A stretch of 9,596 nt of DNA, from NCBI GenBank assembly GCA_945952175.1, contig CAMFHW010000127.1, forward strand, positions 1 through 9,596, written 5' to 3'. Each line of letters starts with the position of its first letter. The first letter of the stretch is position 1. The stretch comes from an uncultured Phenylobacterium sp. Its GTDB lineage: Bacteria; Pseudomonadota; Alphaproteobacteria; Caulobacterales; Caulobacteraceae. This document shows, one piece after another, positions 3,878-9,596 of the stretch. The position numbers and the translations under genes are program-made. The notes beneath the pieces were generated by a model. That model was not told the origin of the DNA, ran no database searches, and saw only the letters and a program-made list of their open reading frames with translations.

Positions 3878-6634
3878 ATGCCAACGCACCGCACCACTGC
3901 GGCGCGGCCCGTTTTCGGGCTGCGTCATCTGTTGATCCTCGGCGCTTCAGCCGGCGCGCTCAACGCCCTGGCCCTGCCGGCCTTCGCCCAGTCCACATCG
4001 GGCTCCAGCAATGTCATCGAAGAGCTGGTGGTCACCGCCGAAAAGCGGGAGCAGAGCCTGCAGGACGTCCCGGTGGCCGTCTCGGCGTTCACCTCGGCCA
4101 AGCGCGAACTGGTGGGGATCAACTCCATCCAGGACATGACCAACTTCACGCCGGGCCTGCAGTACAATTCCTCGACCGACCGCATCTCGCTGCGCGGGGT
4201 CGGGCGCCAGACCAATGTGCTCAGCGCCGACGCCTCGGTCGCCAACTACAACGACGGGGTCTACGAGACCTTCGCCGTCCAGGCCGGCCGTTCCACCCTG
4301 TTCCTCGACCGGGTCGAGATCCTGCGGGGCCCGCAGGGCACCCTCTACGGCCGCAACGCCATCGGCGGGGCGATCAATGAAATCTCCAAGCGGCCCACCG
4401 ACACGCCCCAGGGCGAGGTCCGGGTCAGCTACGCCAACTACAACCACAGCAATGTCGAGGCCGCCTATTCGGGGCCCATCAACGACTGGCTGGGTTTCCG
4501 CCTCTCCGGCAACTGGGAGAAGCAGACCCAGGGCTATACCCAAAACCTCGTCCCGGGCATGCCCGACGAAGGCAACGTCATCAACGAGTGGTTCGAGGAG
4601 GGCCAGCTCCAGGCCAAGTTCGGCGAACGGTTCGACGCCTGGATCAAGGTGGCCGGCGGCCAGTGGCGCAACGGCGCCGGCGGCCCGGGCTCGGCCTCCG
4701 GCGGCTGGACGCCTTCGCCCTATCCCACCTATGAGGACGGCGTCACCGCGGTCCTGCTCAATCCCGGCTACGGCTGCAACTCGAACACCACCGCGGTGGT
4801 CAACCTGTCGCCCACCGGCTGCGTGAACCCGGCGGTCAAGGACCCGTGGCACATCGCGCGCGCGGTGCCCTACAAGGTCACCCTGCCGGTCTACGCCACC
4901 GTCGCCAGCCAGTTCGTCTTCCACGCCGACAAGTTCGACATCAAGTACATCGCCGGCGGGGTGCACTATCACTACATCCTGACCGGCCCGAACGGCCCCG
5001 ACCAGCAGGCCAACACCCTGCAGGCTCCGATCACCTCCTACACCTTGCCGGGCGGGCTGGTGATCAACCCACGGTCCAGCTTCAAGTACGAGGAAGACAA
5101 CAGCTTCTTCAGCCACGAGATCAACGTGATCTCGACCAACGACAGCCCGCTGCAATGGGTGGCCGGCGCCTACTATTTCCGCCAGAACTACACCCAGCCT
5201 GTCTCCTCGGCCGACACCGAACAGGTCCAGCTCAACTCGCCCCTTGGCCTGCCGTCGGTGTTCTGCGCCCAGACGGGCGGGGTCTGCGCCGCGCCAAGCC
5301 AGGGCCGCTGGTTCGACAACCGGCCGAAGATCAACGCGATCTCCTATGCCGCCTTCGGCCAGATCGACTGGAAGTTCATGCCGACGTGGAAGACCACGCT
5401 CGGCCTGCGCTACTCGCACGACGAGAAGCAAGGCTCGGAATCGGTCCGGCTGCTCTGCTTCGCCGTCACCGCCTGCTTCGCCCAGCCGGAATTCAACGCC
5501 TTCATCCCGGGCGGCATCCCGGCGGTCGACCTGACCCAGCTGCCGACCGTGGTCGACGCCTCCAATCCCAAGGGCGTCACGGTCAAGACCGTCTACGACC
5601 CGAAGACCGGCTTCGCGACCCGCCAGTACGATGCGAGCTGGGAAGCGGTCACGGGGACGGCCGGCCTCGAATGGCAGCCCGACGAGGACACGCTCGCCTA
5701 CGCCAAATATTCCAAGGGCTATAAGTCGGGTGGCCTGAACATCGGCATCTTCACGGTCCTGAGCTTCAGCCCCTGGACCGACAAGGAGACGGTCGATTCC
5801 TTCGAGCTGGGTGTGAAGAAGACCTTCTTCCACACGTTCCAAGCCAACGTCGCGGCCTTCTATTACGACTACAAGAACCTGCAGATCCCGGTCCGCCAGG
5901 TGAACTCGGCCGGCGGCGGCTCGGGCCTGTCGACCGGCTCGACCAACTTCTACAACGTGCCCAAGGCGGTCAGCCAGGGCATCGAGGTCGAGCTGACCTG
6001 GCAGCCGATCGACAACCTGCAGATCCTGTTCAACTACTCCTATCTCGACGCCACGATCAAAGAGGGCCAGGCGGTCGACATCGCCGACCCGGCCGCTCTC
6101 GATCCGAAGGCCCGGCCGCTGCAGACGGTCGCCCAATGCGCCGCCATCGTGACCGGCGGCGGCACGGCCTGTCCGGTCGACGTGTTCACGACGGGCCTGG
6201 CCAATGGCGGTTTCGAGCGGAACCAGAACCTGTCGGGCAACAGCCTGCCGAACGCGCCGAAGAACAAGATCGCGTTCAACGTCAACTACACCTGGCATCT
6301 GAGCCATGGGGCGCTCGCCGCCTCGGCCAGCTACATCTGGCGCGACAAGCAGTACGGCACCCTGTTTACCCGCTCCTACAACGAGGCTCCGGCCTGGGAC
6401 CAGGTCGACCTGCGCCTGACCTGGACCTCGGAGAAGGAGAACTACAAGGTCATCGTCTACGGCAAGAACGTCTTCGACGAGATCGGCTACGACGCCGGCG
6501 CCTACGGCAACCGCCTGGCCGGCGGCATCAACGACGCGGCGGGCGTGCGGACCAACGTCATCCAGGGGATCGCCAAGACCTATTCGGTCACGCCCCCGGC
6601 GCTCTACGGCGTCGAGCTGCAGTACAAGTTCTGA
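3878..6634 (+). CDS. TonB-dependent outer-membrane receptor
   Basis: The 918-residue product starts with a signal peptide ending near residue 37 (ALPAFA, cleavage before QS). A TonB box-like EELVVTAEKR follows at 48-57, then the plug domain with V-P-V-A-V-S-A-F, F-T-P-G-L-Q and the conserved RVEILRGPQGTLYGRNAIGG stretch (145-164). The rest is beta-barrel with alternating aromatic strands and many Gly/Asn/Asp-rich loops, closing with an outer-membrane C-terminus (L-Q-Y-K-F). It imports a substrate across the outer membrane using energy from TonB-ExbB-ExbD. The style is that of the large, diverse receptor family of Caulobacter and sphingomonads, whose substrates include sugars, aromatic compounds and siderophores; none can be named here. 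The barrel part holds four pairs of closely spaced cysteines (300/315, 463/470, 527/533, 754/765), suggesting disulphide-pinned loops. AAGGGGAGG lies five bases before the ATG. The divergent TetR gene is the likely regulator, and a terminator follows. Confidence 0.95.
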   Translation: MPTHRTTAARPVFGLRHLLILGASAGALNALALPAFAQSTSGSSNVIEELVVTAEKREQSLQDVPVAVSAFTSAKRELVGINSIQDMTNFTPGLQYNSSTDRISLRGVGRQTNVLSADASVANYNDGVYETFAVQAGRSTLFLDRVEILRGPQGTLYGRNAIGGAINEISKRPTDTPQGEVRVSYANYNHSNVEAAYSGPINDWLGFRLSGNWEKQTQGYTQNLVPGMPDEGNVINEWFEEGQLQAKFGERFDAWIKVAGGQWRNGAGGPGSASGGWTPSPYPTYEDGVTAVLLNPGYGCNSNTTAVVNLSPTGCVNPAVKDPWHIARAVPYKVTLPVYATVASQFVFHADKFDIKYIAGGVHYHYILTGPNGPDQQANTLQAPITSYTLPGGLVINPRSSFKYEEDNSFFSHEINVISTNDSPLQWVAGAYYFRQNYTQPVSSADTEQVQLNSPLGLPSVFCAQTGGVCAAPSQGRWFDNRPKINAISYAAFGQIDWKFMPTWKTTLGLRYSHDEKQGSESVRLLCFAVTACFAQPEFNAFIPGGIPAVDLTQLPTVVDASNPKGVTVKTVYDPKTGFATRQYDASWEAVTGTAGLEWQPDEDTLAYAKYSKGYKSGGLNIGIFTVLSFSPWTDKETVDSFELGVKKTFFHTFQANVAAFYYDYKNLQIPVRQVNSAGGGSGLSTGSTNFYNVPKAVSQGIEVELTWQPIDNLQILFNYSYLDATIKEGQAVDIADPAALDPKARPLQTVAQCAAIVTGGGTACPVDVFTTGLANGGFERNQNLSGNSLPNAPKNKIAFNVNYTWHLSHGALAASASYIWRDKQYGTLFTRSYNEAPAWDQVDLRLTWTSEKENYKVIVYGKNVFDEIGYDAGAYGNRLAGGINDAAGVRTNVIQGIAKTYSVTPPALYGVELQYKF

Positions 6635-6642
6635 TCCCCCTG

Positions 6643-6675
6643 TCCCCCTCTCGCTCGCGGGAGGGGGATTTCTTT
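6643..6675 (+). terminator. Rho-independent terminator of the TonB-dependent receptor gene
   Basis: TCCCCCTC (6643-6650) pairs perfectly with GAGGGGGA (6661-6668). The stem continues inward through a T-G wobble, C-G and G-C to a CTCG four-base loop, giving 11 pairs, followed by the T-rich TTTCTTT. It begins nine bases after the receptor stop. No T-run exists on the other strand, so it should act mainly on plus-strand transcripts, although it also sits just past the stop of the convergent gene. Confidence 0.85.
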
Positions 6676-6676
6676 G

Positions 6677-7105
6677 TCAGGTGACCATGATCGAGCCGAG
6701 CAGCAGCCGCGCTCCCGGCTTGCCCAGCGCCAGGTCGGTCTGCCGCTGCAGTTCGCGGGAGATGTAGTCCACATTGGGCGGCGCCCCTGGCTGCAGCCCG
6801 GCCGCATAGACCTGCACCATCTGGAAATAGGCCGCCCGGATGCGGGGCAGCAGCTTCTCGGCCCGGTCGCGCAGGGCCGGGTCGGGGATGTCCAGGCCGC
6901 ACTCGATCATCAGCACGCCGCGCCGCCCGTCGGGCCGGATCACGGTGGCGCTCATGGCGTCGACCTCGAGGAAGGACGAGCCGCCGGATTTCTTCTTCTT
7001 TTCGCCGCCCTCGGAGGCGCGCGCCGCCGCCGGCGAAAGCGCGAGGGCCAGGAGGGCCAGGCTGGCGAGGCGACGGTTCATGCGCGCGACAGTGCGCCAC
7101 ATCAT
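6677..7105 (-). CDS. Small exported protein with FliL-like C-terminal pattern
   Basis: A 142-residue product if started at the ATG at 7105, or 134 residues from the in-frame ATG at 7081. The residues after M9 (NRRLASLALLALALSPAAARA) form a signal peptide with likely cleavage near residue 30. A lysine-rich linker (E-K-K-K-K-S-G-G) follows, then F-L-E-V-D and a domain containing RRGVLMIECGLDI, LLPRIRAAYF and a final L-L-L-G-S-I-M-V-T. The order of a basic linker, a beta segment, a long helix with L-x-P-x-I-R, and a closing strand resembles the periplasmic domain of FliL, the flagellar stator-associated protein. It is shorter, and has a cleavable-looking signal in place of an anchor. I chose 7105 because AAAGAG lies nine bases upstream, while 7081 has no ribosome binding site. 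It diverges from pseB. The exported nature is well supported; the FliL relation is an inference from pattern. Confidence 0.65.
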   Translation of the reverse strand: MMWRTVARMNRRLASLALLALALSPAAARASEGGEKKKKSGGSSFLEVDAMSATVIRPDGRRGVLMIECGLDIPDPALRDRAEKLLPRIRAAYFQMVQVYAAGLQPGAPPNVDYISRELQRQTDLALGKPGARLLLGSIMVT

Positions 7106-7184
7106 GGTTAGCGGTCTCTTTACGGGCCGGGCGCGAAGGTGCGGCCCAGAACCGCACTGAATCGCAACTGAGCAAGGTCCGCCC

Positions 7185-8243
7185 GTGGGTCGTTTCGCGC
7201 CAAAATCCCTCGACCTCGACGGCAAGGCGATCCTGGTCACCGGCGGCACCGGTTCGTTCGGCCGCCGCTTCATCGAGACCGTGCTGACCCGCGCCAGGCC
7301 CCGCAAGCTGATCGTCTTCTCCCGAGACGAGCTCAAGCAGAGCGAGATGCAGGCCGATCTCGCCGAGCGGTTCGGGCCGGACGCCATGGCCTGCATGCGC
7401 TTCTTCCTCGGCGACGTGCGCGACCGCGAGCGCCTGACCCTGGCGTTCCGGGGCGTCGACATCGTCATCCACGCCGCGGCGCTCAAGCAGGTGCCGGCGG
7501 CGGAGTACAATCCCTCCGAATGCATCCACACCAATGTGCTGGGCGCGGAGAACGTGGTCTGGGCCTGTCTCGCCAACCGCGTGAAACAGGTGGTGGCGCT
7601 CTCCACCGACAAGGCGTGCAACCCGGCCAACCTCTACGGCGCGACCAAGCTCGCCTCCGACAAGACCTTCGTGGCGGCCAACAATCTGTCCGGCGACATC
7701 GGCGCCAAGTTCTCGGTGGTGCGCTACGGCAACGTCGTGGGCTCGCGCGGCTCGGTCGCGCCTCTGTTCCAGCGCCTGATCGCCAAGGGCGTCGCCGAGC
7801 TTCCGATCACCGACCCGCGCATGACCCGCTTCTGGATCACCCTGAACCAGGGCGTCGATTTCGTGCTCTCCTCGCTCAGCCTGATGCGCGGCGGCGAGAT
7901 TTTCGTGCCCAAGATCCCGTCGATGAAGATGACCGACCTGGCCGCCGCCATGGCGCCCGACCTGCCGATCAAGGTCGTCGGCATCCGCCCCGGCGAGAAG
8001 CTGCACGAGATGATGATCTCGGTCGACGACGCGCGCACCACGGTCGACCTCGGCGATCGTTACGCCATCGAGCCGGCCTTCGTGGAATACACCCGCAAGT
8101 CCTTCGGCGAGGACCATCCGATGGCCGCCGACGGCTTCTCCTACGCCAGCGACACCAATGACGACTGGCTGAGCGGCGCGGGCCTGCTGGAACTTCTGGC
8201 CGATGGCCCGCCCGCCGAGCGCCGCCGCCGGGCCACCGACTGA
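7185..8243 (+). CDS. pseB: UDP-N-acetylglucosamine 4,6-dehydratase (inverting), pseudaminic acid pathway
   Basis: A 352-residue extended-SDR enzyme of the PseB/FlaA1 type. It has the nucleotide-binding TGGTGSFG (19-26), F-S-R-D-E-L-K-Q (45-52), H-A-A-A-L-K-Q-V-P (96-104), the catalytic S-T-D-K-A (140-144) and Y151-G-A-T-K155, then RYGNVVGSRGSV (180-191) and the C-terminal IRPGEKLHEMMIS (267-279). This set is characteristic of the dehydratase that removes water from UDP-GlcNAc and inverts C5, giving the 4-keto sugar used by PseC. The start is GTG at 7185 with AAGG seven bases upstream; the conserved part begins about 15 residues later, so no better start is available. The pseC gene follows after five bases. 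The Caulobacter counterpart is flmA, needed for flagellin modification; use for another glycan is possible. Confidence 0.93.
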   Translation: MGRFAPKSLDLDGKAILVTGGTGSFGRRFIETVLTRARPRKLIVFSRDELKQSEMQADLAERFGPDAMACMRFFLGDVRDRERLTLAFRGVDIVIHAAALKQVPAAEYNPSECIHTNVLGAENVVWACLANRVKQVVALSTDKACNPANLYGATKLASDKTFVAANNLSGDIGAKFSVVRYGNVVGSRGSVAPLFQRLIAKGVAELPITDPRMTRFWITLNQGVDFVLSSLSLMRGGEIFVPKIPSMKMTDLAAAMAPDLPIKVVGIRPGEKLHEMMISVDDARTTVDLGDRYAIEPAFVEYTRKSFGEDHPMAADGFSYASDTNDDWLSGAGLLELLADGPPAERRRRATD

Positions 8244-8248
8244 GCCCT

Positions 8249-9412
8249 ATGTCCGGTCCGCTGCTCCCCTACGGCCGCCAGACGATCGAGGACGACGACA
8301 TCGCCGCGGTCGCCGAGGCCCTGCGCGGCGACTTCCTGACCACCGGCCCCACGGTCGAGGCCTTCGAGACCGCCTTCGCCGAGACGGTCGGCGCGCGCCA
8401 TGCGGTCGCCTGCGCCAACGGCACGGCGGCCCTTCATCTCGCCATGCTGGCCCTCGACGTCCAGCCGGGCGAGGTCTGCATCGCGCCCGCCATCACCTTC
8501 CTCGCCACCGCCAACTGCGCCCGCTATGTCGGCGCCGAGGTGGTGTTCGCCGATGTCGATCCGCTCACCGGCCTGATGACCCCCGACACCCTGGCCGACG
8601 CCCTCAAGCGGGTCGGCGGGCGCAAGCTGCGCGCCGTCCTGCCGGTCCACCTGCGCGGCGACGTCGCCCAGCTCGACGCCCTGGAAGCCCTGGCCCGCGA
8701 CGCCGGGGCGGTGCTGGTCGAGGACGCGCCCCACGCCCTGGGCTCGACCGCCACCTTCGGCAATGTCTCCGAGCGGGTGGGCGACGCGCGCCATTCGGCT
8801 ATGGCCACCTTCTCGTTCCATCCGGTCAAGACCATCGCCACCGGCGAGGGCGGCATGGTCACCACCAATGACGACCGCCTGGCCGAACGCCTGCGCGTCA
8901 TGCGCTCCCACGGCATGATCCGCCCGCCCGGCGCGGACCCCTGGTGGTACGAGATGCCGGAGCCGGGCTTCAACTACCGCCTGCCCGACATCCTCTGCGC
9001 GCTCGGCCTCTCCCAGCTCGGCAAGCTCCCGCGCTTCGCCGCCCGGCGGAAGGCGCTGACGGCCCGCTACCAGAGCGCGCTCGCGCCCCTGGCGCCGATG
9101 CTGCGCCCGGCCGTTCGCCCGCTCTGGAGCGACCCGGTCCTGCACCTGATGGTCGCCCTCATCGACTTCGCCGCCGTCGGCAAGGCCCGCCGCCAGGTGG
9201 TCGAAGAGCTGAGGGCGCGCGGCGTCGGAAGCCAGGTCCACTACATCCCGGTCAGCCGCCAGCCCTATTACGTCAACCGCTACGGCCCGATCGACCTGCC
9301 GGGCGCCGACGCCTGGTACGAGGCCTGCCTCAGCCTGCCGCTCTATCCCGGCATGGCCGACGAGGATGTCGACCGCGTCGCCGCCGCCCTGAAGGCCGTC
9401 CTGGGCGCCTGA
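8249..9412 (+). CDS. pseC: UDP-4-amino-4,6-dideoxy-N-acetyl-beta-L-altrosamine transaminase
   Basis: A 387-residue aminotransferase of the DegT/DnrJ/EryC1 family (fold type I, PLP-dependent). It has the N-terminal P-Y-G-R-Q-x-I-x-x-x-D-I and L-T-T-G-P (30-34), the ANGTAALHLA stretch (56-65), A-P-A-I-T-F-L-A-T-A-N (79-89), L-V-E-D-A (156-160; D159 contacts the pyridine nitrogen), and S-F-H-P-V-K-T-I-A-T-G-E-G-G with the PLP lysine at K194. G-x-N-Y-R-L-P-D (240-246) and QVHYIPVSRQPYY (329-341) complete the pattern. It transfers an amino group from glutamate to C4 of the keto sugar made by PseB. Identity as PseC rests on the family signature plus the directly preceding pseB with only five bases between, implying one transcript and coupled translation. 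The Caulobacter equivalent is flmB. Later pathway genes (pseH, pseG, pseI, pseF) are not in this window. Confidence 0.92.
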   Translation: MSGPLLPYGRQTIEDDDIAAVAEALRGDFLTTGPTVEAFETAFAETVGARHAVACANGTAALHLAMLALDVQPGEVCIAPAITFLATANCARYVGAEVVFADVDPLTGLMTPDTLADALKRVGGRKLRAVLPVHLRGDVAQLDALEALARDAGAVLVEDAPHALGSTATFGNVSERVGDARHSAMATFSFHPVKTIATGEGGMVTTNDDRLAERLRVMRSHGMIRPPGADPWWYEMPEPGFNYRLPDILCALGLSQLGKLPRFAARRKALTARYQSALAPLAPMLRPAVRPLWSDPVLHLMVALIDFAAVGKARRQVVEELRARGVGSQVHYIPVSRQPYYVNRYGPIDLPGADAWYEACLSLPLYPGMADEDVDRVAAALKAVLGA

Positions 9413-9446
9413 GCGCGCCGGAGCGGAACGATCCCGCACGCCGCCG

Positions 9447-9465
9447 TGTTGAGCCCGGGTCAACA
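9447..9465. repeat. Inverted repeat TGTTGA...TCAACA downstream of pseC
   Basis: TGTTGA and TCAACA flank a GCCCGGG centre, in the 85 bp between the pseC stop and the next start. As RNA it makes only a six-pair stem with no T-run, so it is a weak terminator candidate. As DNA it could be an operator for the following gene, whose ATG lies 33 bases on. Its function is unassigned. Confidence 0.4.
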
Positions 9466-9497
9466 AGTCCGCCGGCGCCGCCGGCAGGGGAGTGCTC

Positions 9498-9596
9498 ATG
9501 CGTATTCTCGGGATCGCCGCCGCCGGCCTGCTCGTCGCCGGCCCCGCCTTCGCCCAAACCGGCTCCAGCCTCGCTGGCGCGCCGCCCAGCCCCTAC
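9498..9596 (+). CDS. Exported protein, N-terminal fragment only
   Basis: The first 33 codons of a gene that leaves the window. The start is well supported: AGGGGAG (9486-9492) lies five bases before the ATG at 9498. The residues form a clear Sec signal peptide, MRILGIAAAGLLVAGPAFA, with predicted cleavage before Gln20, followed by a Ser/Gly/Ala/Pro-rich start of the mature protein. There is no lipobox cysteine, so a periplasmic or outer-membrane location is expected. The family cannot be told from this fragment. It lies 85 bp after pseC on the same strand; cotranscription is possible but not shown. Confidence 0.75.
   Translation, partial: MRILGIAAAGLLVAGPAFAQTGSSLAGAPPSPY

Noticed and set aside
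3744..3935. A 63-codon plus-strand frame upstream of and overlapping the receptor start
   Set aside because: It covers the candidate promoter and operator and has no protein-like features; the receptor start has a much stronger ribosome binding site.
3947..6307. A very long open frame on the minus strand opposite the TonB-dependent receptor
   Set aside because: It mirrors the codon bias of the real gene, is rich in Arg, Gly, Asp and Val with no recognisable domain, and contradicts a secure receptor gene on the other strand.
7124..7147. GGGCCG/CGGCCC inverted repeat between the small exported protein and pseB
   Set aside because: Six GC pairs around a 12-base loop are expected by chance in DNA this GC-rich; no other support.
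6588..8117. A 509-codon minus-strand frame opposite pseB that runs on past the small exported protein gene
   Set aside because: It is a shadow of pseB that passes through the secreted-protein gene in the wrong frame.
8141..9499. A 452-codon minus-strand frame opposite pseC
   Set aside because: It has low-complexity shadow composition and no domain, and pseC has all catalytic residues.

Overview
The window is dense, high-GC DNA with strong G/C preference at third codon positions. Its gene content fits an alphaproteobacterium: a large Caulobacter/sphingomonad-style TonB-dependent receptor, a PseB-PseC pair like the Caulobacter flagellin-sugar genes flmA/flmB, and short tightly packed operons. 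Caulobacterales (Caulobacter or Phenylobacterium) is the best guess, from gene style and not from any marker gene.

Left part (1-2590). A minus-strand lipoprotein gene is cut by the window edge. Upstream of it, also on the minus strand, lies a small VanZ-like membrane protein. Divergent from that is a tight plus-strand operon of three genes: a HAD-superfamily hydrolase, a pterin-4a-carbinolamine dehydratase (4-bp ATGA overlap) and a classical NAD-type short-chain dehydrogenase (5 bases after the previous stop). No phenylalanine hydroxylase is visible beside the dehydratase.

Middle (2591-6675). The space between the convergent SDR and TetR genes is filled by two copies of a roughly 110-120 bp palindromic repeat placed in inverted orientation. 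A minus-strand TetR regulator diverges from a 918-residue TonB-dependent receptor. The 329 bp between them hold two perfect short inverted repeats that are good operator candidates. One of them overlaps a plausible -10 element of the receptor gene. A strong intrinsic terminator follows the receptor.

Right part (6677-9596). A small exported protein with a FliL-like C-terminal pattern runs on the minus strand and diverges from pseB-pseC. These two genes encode the first two enzymes of CMP-pseudaminic acid synthesis, which usually supplies sugar for flagellin glycosylation. The window ends in the first 33 codons of another exported protein.

No RNA gene, CRISPR array, transposase or integrase was seen. 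The most unusual element is the inverted pair of repeats at 2610-2879. The most testable regulatory unit is the TetR/TonB-receptor divergon. No obviously new multi-gene system is visible; the HAD-dehydratase-SDR operon is the only gene grouping whose joint purpose is not explained.
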